A stretch of 13,181 bases of DNA from an uncultured Enorma sp. (GTDB lineage: Bacteria; Actinomycetota; Coriobacteriia; Coriobacteriales; Coriobacteriaceae). The DNA lies in NCBI GenBank assembly GCA_905210055.1, contig CAJLVH010000039.1, positions 1 through 13,181 of the forward strand. Direction: 5' to 3'. A model generated the notes under the pieces. It saw nothing but the letters and a program-made list of their open reading frames with translations. It ran no database searches and was not told where the DNA came from. A program made the translations under genes and the position numbers. Positions 1 to 6,302 of the stretch are shown here, piece after piece (position 1 is the first letter of the stretch; each line of letters begins with the position of its first letter).

Positions 1-12
1 TCGGCCGTTGCC

Positions 13-63
13 GATTGGCCGCTTGGTCGATTGGCCGTTTAGCGGAGCAGCCGCTTGGCCGTT
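13..63. repeat. Short direct repeats at the left edge
   Basis: GATTGGCCG occurs at 13-21 and again at 29-37 (period 16), with a related GCTTGGCCGTT at 53-63. A further pair, TATTGGCT, lies at 188-195 and 201-208. The whole 1-287 stretch has no convincing gene. It has degenerate GGCC-rich repeats on the left and becomes AT-rich just before the antitoxin gene at 288. The repeats are visible but short and imperfect, and no function is assigned. Confidence 0.4.
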
Positions 64-236
64 CGCCGCTCGGCCATCTCGCCGCAGGCGATTAATTTCG
101 AGCCGAATAAGGATACCCGCCCACCCGGACAAGGGCAAACCCGCAGGATGAAGCCGCGAGCCATTGCCCGCCAGTGGGAACGGGGGTTATTGGCTGAGGC
201 TATTGGCTCGAATGTAACTACGTTTATGTATAGATG

Positions 237-263
237 TATGTGCGAAGGTAATATATGCACATA
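237..263. promoter_or_regulatory. Candidate operator palindrome upstream of the RelB/YafQ module
   Basis: A 7-bp perfect inverted repeat, TATGTGC (237-243) and GCACATA (257-263), is separated by 13 bases in the AT-rich stretch 24 bases before the antitoxin start. RelB/DinJ antitoxins bind palindromes in their own promoter through an N-terminal ribbon-helix-helix, so this is the natural autoregulatory site. The surrounding TATA-like stretches could hold the -10 box, but I could not fix a convincing -35/-10 pair. The palindrome is seen directly; its role is inferred. Confidence 0.45.
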
Positions 264-287
264 TAGAACATGTGGATTGGAGCATCC

Positions 288-560
288 ATGGCAACGTCTA
301 CGCTCACCATTCGAATCGATGAAAACCTCAAACGCGAAGCGGCTGAAGTCGCAGAGTACTATGGACTCGACCTCTCGTCCGTGACGCGGGCGTTTTACAA
401 GCAGATGGCGAATACGCGCCGCATTCCCCTCACGTTCGCCCCCGAGGAACCGAATGCCGCCAGCACTGCCGCAATCGCCGAAGGTGACGCTTTCCTCGCC
501 TCTGGCAAGGAGGGTCGCTTCGCTAACGGGCACGACCTCATTGAAGCGGCGATGTCCTGA
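288..560 (+). CDS. RelB/DinJ-family antitoxin
   Basis: A 90-residue antitoxin of a type II toxin-antitoxin pair. The N-terminus (STLTIRIDENLKREAAEVAEYYGLDLSSVTRAF) has the beta strand plus two helices of the RelB/DinJ ribbon-helix-helix DNA-binding fold. The IPLTF segment near residue 46 matches the family's conserved IPF-type patch. The C-terminal half should wrap the toxin. I chose ATG 288 over the in-frame ATG 270 because a GGAG lies 5 bases before 288, none precedes 270, and 288 starts right at the domain. Its stop overlaps the toxin start by one base (TGATG), which predicts translational coupling. The antitoxin and the complex probably repress their own promoter through the palindrome at 237-263. 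The family call is firm; the DNA target is inferred. Confidence 0.9.
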   Translation: MATSTLTIRIDENLKREAAEVAEYYGLDLSSVTRAFYKQMANTRRIPLTFAPEEPNAASTAAIAEGDAFLASGKEGRFANGHDLIEAAMS

Positions 561-859
561 TGGCTCGTCTCACTGCAGACTTCTCTGCAGCATTCCAACG
601 TGATCTTAAGAAGAAGGCGAAACGCAGAGGCTGGAATCTTTCAGAGCTCGAAAACATCATCGACCTCGTTATTGAAAATACTCCGGAATCTCTTGAACTC
701 TTGCGCCGACGGCATAACATGTACGCCCTAACAGGCAACTGGAAGGGCCGCAATGAGTGCCATGTCGCCAATGCCGGAGATTGGCTCGTTATCTGGTCGT
801 CGAACGATACGGTTGCTTTCTTCGAGAGAACCGGAAGCCATGATGAGCTGTTCAAATGA
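560..859 (+). CDS. YafQ-like RelE-superfamily mRNA endonuclease toxin
   Basis: A 99-residue toxin partner of the preceding antitoxin. YafQ-type toxins are ribosome-dependent mRNA endonucleases. The family signature is clear: LTGNWKGRNECHV (57-69), DWLVIW (74-79) and FERTGSHDELF (88-98). By comparison with E. coli YafQ, His68, Asp74, Trp75, Arg90, His94 and Phe98 are retained. Two differences stand out: the first catalytic His of YafQ (in its DHPL motif) aligns with Tyr55 here, and the His-to-Asp spacing is two residues longer (HVANAGDW versus HVxPDW). Whether this weakens activity or is a subfamily trait cannot be decided from sequence. The start is fixed by the one-base TGATG overlap. The gene ends 15 bases before the end of the convergent PIN toxin. 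Confidence 0.9.
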   Translation: MARLTADFSAAFQRDLKKKAKRRGWNLSELENIIDLVIENTPESLELLRRRHNMYALTGNWKGRNECHVANAGDWLVIWSSNDTVAFFERTGSHDELFK

Positions 860-874
860 GCTATTGCGCTTATA

Positions 875-1300
875 TCACAGCATCCGCTGCAGGAACTCCC
901 GAGCCGTCATACTCGGCACCGTCGACGATGTATACGCCGTGTTGTCGCGCGTAATGATTGCCGCCGCACCACGCAATTCAGCCGTCGCCCGAACGATACC
1001 GTCTTCAAGATCTGGCTCATCGGAGGAAAACGCTCGATCGAGCACCTTGCTCGTAAGTTCTACTACGGTCACGATCTGCCGGAAGCAATCGAGACGGTCG
1101 CGAACAAGCTCCTCACGCCGCTGCCCATACTGGCGGCACATGATGTAATAGGCATCTTTGATACTTGCCGCCAAGATGACCGGTTCGTACGTATCCGACT
1201 CCAGCAACTGCTCGAGCGCGCTCACGGCATCGAGATGCATCTCACGCGTGGGGCTCAGGTAGTCGAGCATGATGTTCGTATCGAGGATGATGTCAGCCAA
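875..1300 (-). CDS. PIN-domain ribonuclease toxin (PIN_3/VapC-like)
   Basis: A 141-residue PIN-domain protein, the toxin of the second TA pair. PIN toxins are Mg-dependent RNases. The acidic site is visible: Asp7 in ILDTNIMLDYL, Asp49 in SIKDAYYIM, Asp97/Asp100 in DLEDGIVRATA and Asp119 in IITRDN. The DxEDxxxxATA and TRDN pattern fits the PIN_3-type group better than classical VapC. The start is a TTG at 1300. An in-frame TGA lies nine bases upstream and the next Met falls after the catalytic Asp7, so no ATG can replace it. The gene overlaps the 3' end of the antitoxin gene by 8 bases, so its translation is probably coupled and kept low. Confidence 0.88.
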   Translation of the reverse strand: MADIILDTNIMLDYLSPTREMHLDAVSALEQLLESDTYEPVILAASIKDAYYIMCRQYGQRREELVRDRLDCFRQIVTVVELTSKVLDRAFSSDEPDLEDGIVRATAELRGAAAIITRDNTAYTSSTVPSMTAREFLQRML

Positions 1301-1583
1301 AGCGCTTCACCCGCTCTTCCGCCAGCAAGTCGCGATCGGAAACGGAGGAATCCCATGCGGGTTCTTCGGCAATCCCCCGCTCAATTTGTGATGTAAGGGC
1401 ATAAAACTTCTCAAGACGCGCACGTCGCCGTTGAGCCTCTTCACTTGCAGGCTGAATCACAACCCATGGCTTTCCGTTTTTCAATACGGGCAGGGCGTTC
1501 CCCGTACGGTTCACTTCCGCTGCAAGCTCGCTGAAACGGTTCTTCGCCTCGCGAGCGCCCACGGGATTAAGCAACGCGTCCAT
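1293..1583 (-). CDS. Phd/YefM-like antitoxin
   Basis: A 96-residue antitoxin upstream of the PIN toxin. The N-terminus (VGAREAKNRFSELAAEVNRTGNALPVLKNGKPWVVIQP) is the typical Phd/YefM DNA-binding and dimerisation domain. The charged C-terminal part (residues 50-96) would bind the toxin. ATG 1583 is preferred: GGAGG lies four bases before it and the domain starts at once. An upstream in-frame ATG at 1616 would add MSKEASMVGGA, but it follows a TACAAT hexamer (1617-1622) directly, so it may lie outside the transcript. Phd with PIN_3-type toxins is a known alternative to VapB partners. The antitoxin probably represses its own promoter, but no clear operator was found. Confidence 0.87.
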   Translation of the reverse strand: MDALLNPVGAREAKNRFSELAAEVNRTGNALPVLKNGKPWVVIQPASEEAQRRRARLEKFYALTSQIERGIAEEPAWDSSVSDRDLLAEERVKRFG

Positions 1584-1616
1584 GGCTCCTCCTACCATAG
1601 AAGCTTCTTTGCTCAT

Positions 1617-1622
1617 ATTGTA
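1617..1622 (-). promoter_or_regulatory. Candidate -10 box of the Phd/PIN operon
   Basis: TACAAT on the minus strand is one base from the TATAAT consensus and lies 33 bases before the preferred antitoxin ATG at 1583. The -35 region is poor: at 17 bases spacing the hexamer is TCGCAA. A start of transcription near 1610 would favour ATG 1583 over ATG 1616. Confidence 0.3.
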
Positions 1623-1653
1623 GCTCTTTTTGAAGCACGTTGCGACGCGTATA

Positions 1654-1754
1654 GGTTAAAATTACCCCAGTGACGTTTTACATTCAGCCGAACGCGCTGC
1701 TCGTCGTTGAGACCGCAGGCAAAGACTGTAAAACGTCACTGGGGTAGTTTTACC
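1654..1754. repeat. Palindromic intergenic element, copy 1
   Basis: TACCCCAGTGACGTTTTACA at 1663-1682 is repeated as its exact reverse complement at 1727-1746, separated by 44 bases. The outer flanks also pair imperfectly (GGTTAAAAT at 1654 against GTTTTACC ending at 1754). CATTCAGCC follows the left arm, as in the related elements at 8114 and 11151. It lies between the divergent Phd/PIN operon and the lipoprotein gene and ends 20 bases before the lipoprotein start. Unlike copies 2 and 3 it lacks the GAACCCGTCCCC loop. Confidence 0.85.
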
Positions 1755-1774
1755 TTCCATGACGGGAGGCTCAC

Positions 1775-3193
1775 ATGCCACAAACACCCGCGCCCACCGC
1801 CCGCGATGCAACCTCTGCTGCTCGCAGAACCCACCCCTCGCGCCGCATGGTTCCACGCCTCGCTGTCTGTATGCTGCTCATCTTCACGTCGTTCCTCGCC
1901 CTCACGGGCTGCTCGAACCTCGGCGAGTTCGACCAGGACGCCATCGTCCAGCAGGCAGAAAGCTATTACGAGAGCAAGTATGGCGCGAACGTCGAGGTGG
2001 CCGACGTCTGGGAAGACCGCTCTTATCAGCTCTTCGGCTACCGATCGTCCGGTCGCGCGTTTTGCACCATGGAGGACGGCAGCACCGTGCTCGTCGATTT
2101 CGAGGAGGGCGTGCTGGGCGACAACCGCCAGCCGCACGAGATCGTCGCTGCCTATGAGGAGCGCCTGCGCGAAGCCATCGGGGACGCCACACAGCAACTC
2201 GAGAGCGCAGGCTACACCGTCTCGCTCGTGTTCATAAACAATCTCTCCCCCGAGGCGGACGGCTTTCTGGAGGGGCGCATCTCAACCTATACCTGGCAGA
2301 AGAACGACGATTCGTCCGAAGAATCCGGCTCGTTCTTCTACGCGCGCTATTCAGGCAGCGACCGCTTCTTCGAGCAGGAGGCGCCGCGCGTGAGCCTTGG
2401 GGTTCCTTCGATCGACATCGAGATCTCGGGGAGGGACGCCGCCTTCGAACACGGCTTTCCCATGAACGTCCCCGCACGACCGTCTTGGGTCGACCCCATC
2501 GACGACGCGTGTGCAACGCTCCTGCCGCTCACCGACAACGAACCCGAGGTGAAGGTAACCGTGTTCCAGGAGGGCTATCGCAACCTTGCTCTCATGGAGG
2601 ACGAGCCGCTTGGGATGCTCGGCGAGCTGAGCCCGTTCGACAACATGGAACCCACTGGTAACTGGCTCATCGTCGACTGGATTCCCCTCGGCAAGGGCGT
2701 CTACATAACGTCCGACGAGCCCGGGGTGCGCCTACGCGAAGGCGACGTGACGCTCACGGAGGTAGAAGGCGCGTTCTCGCTCGAGGAGCTCGTAAAAAGC
2801 GGCCGCCTCAACGAGCGCGAGAGCCGCACCTACCACCCGGAAGCGTTCGCAACCTACCAGCTCGAGGTTCGTTCAGACCTGTTCGCGTCGGCACCGGTGG
2901 ACGTCCAGGACAAGGGCTGGTTCGACGTGGATATCGCCTACGATAACACCGACCCCACGGCAGGTCTTGCGCAGCTGGGCGTGGTGGCCGAAGAGCTCGT
3001 GCCCTCGCTATACACGGTCAGGATCAACCCCGCCGCCGAGGATCCGGAAGATTCCTCAGACGATGCAGCAGCATCCGACGACGAACCGCCCCTCGACGTG
3101 GGCATCATGCGCACGGACACGCTCGAGAACGGCTTTCAGCACACGAGCACCACGCTGGACGAGGACGAGCCGCTGCTGTTGGCGAGGGTGTAA
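1775..3193 (+). CDS. Secreted lipoprotein of unknown function
   Basis: A 472-residue predicted lipoprotein. A hydrophobic segment (residues 28-44) ends in the lipobox ALTGC, so Cys46 would be lipidated after signal peptidase II cleavage and the protein anchored outside the membrane. GGGAGG five bases upstream supports ATG 1775, which gives a 27-residue pre-segment rich in Arg; Met25 (1847) would give a more classical signal peptide but has no comparable ribosome site. The mature part is acidic and mixed beta/alpha in appearance. It has no motif I recognise and no catalytic signature. A low-complexity acidic stretch (AAEDPEDSSDDAAASDDEPP) lies near residue 425. It is probably monocistronic. 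The gene is real; its function is unknown. Confidence 0.85.
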   Translation: MPQTPAPTARDATSAARRTHPSRRMVPRLAVCMLLIFTSFLALTGCSNLGEFDQDAIVQQAESYYESKYGANVEVADVWEDRSYQLFGYRSSGRAFCTMEDGSTVLVDFEEGVLGDNRQPHEIVAAYEERLREAIGDATQQLESAGYTVSLVFINNLSPEADGFLEGRISTYTWQKNDDSSEESGSFFYARYSGSDRFFEQEAPRVSLGVPSIDIEISGRDAAFEHGFPMNVPARPSWVDPIDDACATLLPLTDNEPEVKVTVFQEGYRNLALMEDEPLGMLGELSPFDNMEPTGNWLIVDWIPLGKGVYITSDEPGVRLREGDVTLTEVEGAFSLEELVKSGRLNERESRTYHPEAFATYQLEVRSDLFASAPVDVQDKGWFDVDIAYDNTDPTAGLAQLGVVAEELVPSLYTVRINPAAEDPEDSSDDAAASDDEPPLDVGIMRTDTLENGFQHTSTTLDEDEPLLLARV

Positions 3194-3257
3194 GCGCCCG
3201 CCCGGCACAACGTCGAATCCAAACCCAACCGACCGGTCGAGTCAATCGGGCGGCGCT
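3193..3257. terminator. Possible bidirectional hairpin between convergent genes
   Basis: AGCGCCCGCCCG (3193-3204), overlapping the last base of the lipoprotein stop codon, pairs with CGGGCGGCGCT (3247-3257) with one bulged C. The loop is 42 bases and there is no T tract, so this is only a tentative terminator for either of the convergent genes. Confidence 0.25.
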
Positions 3258-3271
3258 AACGACCCGTCGCG

Positions 3272-3994
3272 TCACTCCTCGTAGCATGTCGCGATGTCGA
3301 TGAGGTGGACATACACGCCACACACCGTACCCTGGGCGTCGTAGCCGAAGTAGACCGGGTAGACCCCGTCGCCCCAGCCGGCAGCGAACACGGCGAGGTT
3401 GCACTCTGTCCCCGGCACCGTCCAGTTAGCCCAATCGCTACCCTCGCGCTGGTAGCGGGGATGCTCGCGCGCGCTCTCGTCAAGCACGTCGCAGAATAGG
3501 TCGTTGTAGGGATCGATGCTCTCGTCTTCCTCCAGACGCTTCGCCCAATACGCCCGAAACGCCTCCTGGGTACGGACATCCGCGATGCACCCCATACCCG
3601 CATCCACGAAGAAACCAAAGAACGCATCGTCCTCCAGGTCTTCAAGATCCTCGTCGCCTACCATGCCCAGATCGTAGCGAACCGGCCGCTCGTCGCTAAT
3701 CGCCATCTTGACGCAAGCATAGCGGTCGCCATAGAGCTCGCTCGGTACGACGCAAATCGTTACCGAATAGGTTCCGGCGGGGACGGTCTGGAGGTACGGG
3801 CGGGCATCCTCGAGCTCGACAAGCGGGTCACAAGCGATGAGTTCTCCCGTAGGAATGGAGACGGAGCCAATGTCCAGCACGTCCACAGTCATGCTCCCGA
3901 TAGCTGCTTCCGTGAAATATGCTTCAAGGTCGATTGCGCAGGCAAGCTGCTCCTTAACAGATTCGTAGCGGTGCAACCATTCCGATGTGGGCAT
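3272..3994 (-). CDS. DUF4241-like protein
   Basis: A 240-residue soluble protein matching my memory of the DUF4241 family: TGELIACDPL (49-58), VPAGTYSVTI (71-80), FFVDAGMGCIADV (128-140), NWTVPGTECNLAVFAAGWGDGVYPVYFGYDAQG (190-222). The GWGDGxYPVYxGxDxxG run is the most typical part. The family's molecular role is not known to me. ATG 3994 is chosen because AAGGAG lies about seven bases upstream; the reading frame is open further upstream to 4105, but that part overlaps the neighbouring gene and carries no domain. It follows the gene ending at 4041 by 46 bases and is probably cotranscribed with it. Highly acidic stretches (DEDLEDLEDD, 114-123) are present. Confidence 0.82.
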   Translation of the reverse strand: MPTSEWLHRYESVKEQLACAIDLEAYFTEAAIGSMTVDVLDIGSVSIPTGELIACDPLVELEDARPYLQTVPAGTYSVTICVVPSELYGDRYACVKMAISDERPVRYDLGMVGDEDLEDLEDDAFFGFFVDAGMGCIADVRTQEAFRAYWAKRLEEDESIDPYNDLFCDVLDESAREHPRYQREGSDWANWTVPGTECNLAVFAAGWGDGVYPVYFGYDAQGTVCGVYVHLIDIATCYEE

Positions 3995-4040
3995 AGCGGG
4001 CTCCTTTCCGTCCCGAGACGTAGGCGCTGTGCGGGCGAGC

Positions 4041-4508
4041 TCAAAGCGCGTCTTGGTCGCCCGTCCTCGAACGCCCTTTGGTGATGATTCTACTCGTATC
4101 GGCATTGCGTTCGATGTACGTCCAGAACGCCTCGCTCTCCCGCATAAGCGCCTCGACGGACACGCGGCGACGCCCCGCCCACACGGTCATCTTGGCAAGC
4201 GCGCCCGTCTTGCTGTTCGGATTCACGCGACGCATGACCCTCGTGATGTCGGCGACTTCGAACTGCCATGTGCGGCCGAAGCACGGGCGAACCGTCACCA
4301 TTCCCTGCCGCACGACGACTCGGAACCGCGGCCACAGCACGCCGGCGATGACGAAGGGCGCGATAAGGAGTGCGAATATGACGGCTCCGACCGGCGGTAG
4401 CTCGCCGGCAAGCGCGAACCCCACGGGAACGAGGCAGAGCAGCGCCGCGCCACCTAGCATGAGCTGGGCGAAACCCTTTGGCACCGTGACGATGATGCTG
4501 TCTTCCAT
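4041..4508 (-). CDS. Small membrane protein with PH-like C-terminal domain
   Basis: A 155-residue protein with two hydrophobic segments (about 13-33 and 39-58) followed by a beta-rich domain (RFRVVVRQGMVTVRPCFGRTWQFEVADITRVMRR, 61-94) and a C-terminal helix around ESEAFWTYIERN. This layout resembles bacterial PH-like (bPH/DUF6560-type) membrane proteins; the exact family is not certain. ATG 4508 is taken as the start, although its ribosome site is weak. The frame stays open upstream, but that part runs straight through the repeat at 4564-4592, so it is unlikely to be coding. The next gene, the DUF4241-like one, starts 46 bases downstream, suggesting a two-gene unit. Confidence 0.72.
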   Translation of the reverse strand: MEDSIIVTVPKGFAQLMLGGAALLCLVPVGFALAGELPPVGAVIFALLIAPFVIAGVLWPRFRVVVRQGMVTVRPCFGRTWQFEVADITRVMRRVNPNSKTGALAKMTVWAGRRRVSVEALMRESEAFWTYIERNADTSRIITKGRSRTGDQDAL

Positions 4509-4563
4509 GATGAGCGACGCCCTTGACCTTCGACCTTCGATACGTCCAGCGCTTCCCCGTGCT

Positions 4564-4754
4564 GATGTAAAAATACCCCAGGGGTTTTTTAACATTCGTC
4601 TCCAGCGACTCAACGTCTCGCCCAAATGGGTTGGATTGAACCCGTCCCCAACCAACCCATTCCGCCAAAGACTCAGGGGCGCACCGCGAAATCGCAGGTA
4701 CGCCCCGTGTAAAAAAGTCGCTAGGGTTATTTTACATGGGGGTTATTTTACATG
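4564..4754. repeat. Palindromic intergenic element, copy 2 (diverged)
   Basis: Outer arms at 4566-4594 (TGTAAAAATACCCCAGGGG, then TTTTTTAACA) and 4708-4736 (TGTAAAAAAGTCGCTAGGG, then TTATTTTACA) are imperfect inverted repeats, 22 of 29 positions by my alignment. The interior holds a second hairpin (4625-4661) whose loop carries GAACCCGTCCCC. The right end is extended by a 16-bp tandem copy and stops four bases before the guaA stop codon. The arms share the CCCCAG / CTGGGG and TTTTACA pieces with the copies at 1654, 8114 and 11151. Confidence 0.75.
4625..4661. repeat. Internal hairpin of element copy 2
   Basis: AATGGGTTGG (4625-4634) and CCAACCCATT (4652-4661) are perfect inverted repeats, and the 17-base loop contains GAACCCGTCCCC at 4638-4649. 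This is the same loop motif as in the 38-bp hairpin at 8114-8202, but with an unrelated stem sequence. Confidence 0.85.
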
Positions 4755-4756
4755 CG
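4725..4756. repeat. 16-bp tandem duplication at the end of copy 2
   Basis: GGTTATTTTACATGGG (4725-4740) is followed directly by GGTTATTTTACATGCG (4741-4756), 15 of 16 bases identical. The second unit touches the guaA stop codon at 4757. It looks like slippage or a second insertion of the element end. Confidence 0.9.
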
Positions 4757-5743
4757 CTATTCCCACTCGATCGTGCCGACGGGCTTCGGCGTGAGGTCAT
4801 AGGCAACGCGGCAGATGCTCGGCACCTCGGCGAGAATGCGGTCGGTGATCTTCTTGAGCAGCGCCCAATCGAGCTCCGGCACCGTTGCGGTCATGGCATC
4901 CACCGTATTCACGGCACGGATGATCGCCGGCCACGCATAGAGGCGCTTGCCGTCGCGCACGCCCGTGGCGCACATGTCGGGCACCACCACGAAGTACTGC
5001 CACACCTTGCCGGCGAGCCCGGCATTGGCGAACTCCTCGCGCAGAATCGCGTCGGCCTCGCGCAGTGCCTCGAGGCGGTCGCGCGTGATGGCGCCGAGGC
5101 ACCGCACGCCCAAGCCGGGACCGGGGAACGGCTGACGCTCGACCATGGACTCGGGCAGGCCGAGCGCGCGACCGACCTCGCGCACCTCGTCCTTGAAGAG
5201 TAGGCGCACGGGCTCCACGAGCTCGAACTGCAGGTCCTCGGGCAGGCCGCCCACGTTATGATGCGCCTTCACGCCGTCGGACTCGATGATATCCGGGTAG
5301 ATCGTTCCTTGGGCAAGGAAATCGACCTCGCCGGCAACCTTGCGTGCCTCCTCCTCGAACACGCGGATGAACTCGGCACCGATGATCTTGCGCTTGGCCT
5401 CGGGCTCCTCCACGCCAGCGAGCAAATCGAGGAAGCGGTCCGTGGCATCCACGTAGACGAGATTCGCGTCCATCTGGTTCTTGAACACGTCGATGACCTG
5501 CTCGGACTCACCCTTACGCATGAGGCCGTGGTTCACATGCACGCAGATGAGCTGCTTGCCCACCGCCTTGATGAGCAGGGCTGCCACCACAGAGGAGTCG
5601 ACGCCGCCCGAGAGCGCCAGCAGCACGTTCTTGTCGCCGATCTGTTCGCGGCACGCAGCCACCTGCTCGTCGATGAACGCCTGCGCGAGCTCGGGGGTGT
5701 TGATGCGCGCCATATCGTCGGGACGCTTGTTCGGAAGATCCAT
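4757..5743 (-). CDS. guaA: GMP synthase, ATP-pyrophosphatase subunit (no glutaminase domain)
   Basis: A 328-residue protein that would adenylate XMP and aminate it to GMP. The PP-loop motif LSGGVDSS is at 44-51, HHNVGGLP at 161-168, RQPFPGPGLGVR at 203-214, and the GMP synthase dimerisation domain ends in the diagnostic TPKPVGTIEWE. The usual N-terminal class I glutamine amidotransferase domain (about 190 residues) of two-domain GuaA is absent: the gene starts at ATG 5743 behind AAGGAG seven bases upstream. It therefore resembles the split (archaeal-type) arrangement, or takes ammonia from a separate subunit. No such subunit is in this window. The frame open up to 5962 upstream has no domain content. 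It is probably transcribed alone; a TACAAT lies at 5781-5786. Confidence 0.93.
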   Translation of the reverse strand: MDLPNKRPDDMARINTPELAQAFIDEQVAACREQIGDKNVLLALSGGVDSSVVAALLIKAVGKQLICVHVNHGLMRKGESEQVIDVFKNQMDANLVYVDATDRFLDLLAGVEEPEAKRKIIGAEFIRVFEEEARKVAGEVDFLAQGTIYPDIIESDGVKAHHNVGGLPEDLQFELVEPVRLLFKDEVREVGRALGLPESMVERQPFPGPGLGVRCLGAITRDRLEALREADAILREEFANAGLAGKVWQYFVVVPDMCATGVRDGKRLYAWPAIIRAVNTVDAMTATVPELDWALLKKITDRILAEVPSICRVAYDLTPKPVGTIEWE

Positions 5744-5780
5744 GGATGTGCTCCTTGCTCTTGGAGGGACGGATAGGCTC

Positions 5781-5786
5781 ATTGTA
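5781..5786 (-). promoter_or_regulatory. Candidate -10 box of guaA
   Basis: TACAAT on the minus strand lies 37 bases before the guaA ATG, a suitable leader length. The -35 region is not convincing. No purine riboswitch-like structure was recognised in the 173 bases between guaA and the divergent gene at 5917. Confidence 0.3.
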
Positions 5787-5916
5787 TCGTGGCGAAGCGG
5801 CACGCAGGCGAACGCCGCGTGGATGATTCTTGAATGGCAGGTGCATGCGGTATGAACGGGCGCATGCAGGAAATGATAGAAACCAAAGGGCTTGTATATC
5901 GCGTTGAGGAGGAAGC

Positions 5917-6207
5917 GTGGCGAGCAGAAAGCCGTCGGCGAAGGCGAAGCGCGTCGCCGCATTCAAATCAGAGCTCGAAGACCTCGGCAGCCTGTTCGAG
6001 CAGGAGTCTATGCGCCGCGACGAGCTCGATGCCGCACGCGAGCACGCCCGCTACGAGAAATCCTGCGCCTCGAAGATGCGCTACCCCACCCGCGCCGACG
6101 CGCTCGAAGCTATCGCCGCCTGCGAGGAACACGGCCGGCGCGGTCTTTCGACCTACAAGTGCTCCTACTGCAACGGATGGCATCTCACCTCGCACCCGTG
6201 GACGTGA
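5917..6207 (+). CDS. Small zinc-binding protein with CxxC...HxxxH tail
   Basis: A 96-residue basic protein starting at GTG 5917, four bases after a strong GAGGAGG. Residues 1-50 are charged and helical. Residues 50-79 (CASKMRYPTRADALEAIAACEEHGRRGLSTY) lead into the metal site YKCSYCNGWHLTSHP, with Cys82, Cys85, His89 and His93 as likely zinc ligands. Short proteins with this YxCxxCxGWHLTS ending recur in actinobacteria and phages; their role is unknown to me. It is divergent from guaA and stands alone; its 3' end is followed by element remnants at 6255-6301. Confidence 0.8.
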   Translation: MASRKPSAKAKRVAAFKSELEDLGSLFEQESMRRDELDAAREHARYEKSCASKMRYPTRADALEAIAACEEHGRRGLSTYKCSYCNGWHLTSHPWT

Positions 6208-6254
6208 CGCCGCCGTGACCTGCGAACCGGCGCTCCCCCCGCCCCCGCTTCGCA

Positions 6255-6301
6255 GAACCTGTCCCCAAATGCAGCAAAAGGTAACGTTTTGAACCCGTCC
6301 C
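6255..6301. repeat. Element remnant with two loop-type motifs
   Basis: GAACCTGTCCCC (6255-6266) and GAACCCGTCCC (6291-6301) are direct repeats 36 bases apart, separated by a stretch containing GGTAACGTTTT. The second is the loop motif of the hairpins at 4638 and 8153. Unlike those, no long inverted arms surround it. It lies between the end of the zinc-protein gene and the end of the ATPase gene. Confidence 0.7.
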
Positions 6302-6302
6302 T

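Noticed and set aside
150..205. Possible degenerate element copy (GAGCCATTG ... GGGGTTATTGGCTGAGG)
   Set aside because: Only short pieces resemble the CAGCC / GGCTG stem and the stem does not pair; likely chance.
1..287. Overlapping open frames on both strands at the left edge and the GATTGGCCG repeats as a CRISPR-like array
   Set aside because: The frames have no domain content and conflict with the antitoxin; the repeat units are only 9 bases with no uniform spacers.
1707..2237. Open frames of 130-180 residues overlapping the lipoprotein
   Set aside because: Arg/Ser-rich shadow translations of the high-GC lipoprotein frame, without ribosome sites or domains.
4090..4655. Upstream extension and alternative frames over the small membrane protein gene
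   Set aside because: They run through the palindromic repeat at 4564-4592 and have no domain; ATG 4508 starts just before the first hydrophobic helix.
5744..5916. Purine riboswitch or other leader RNA before guaA
   Set aside because: No recognisable conserved core; only a TACAAT hexamer could be supported.
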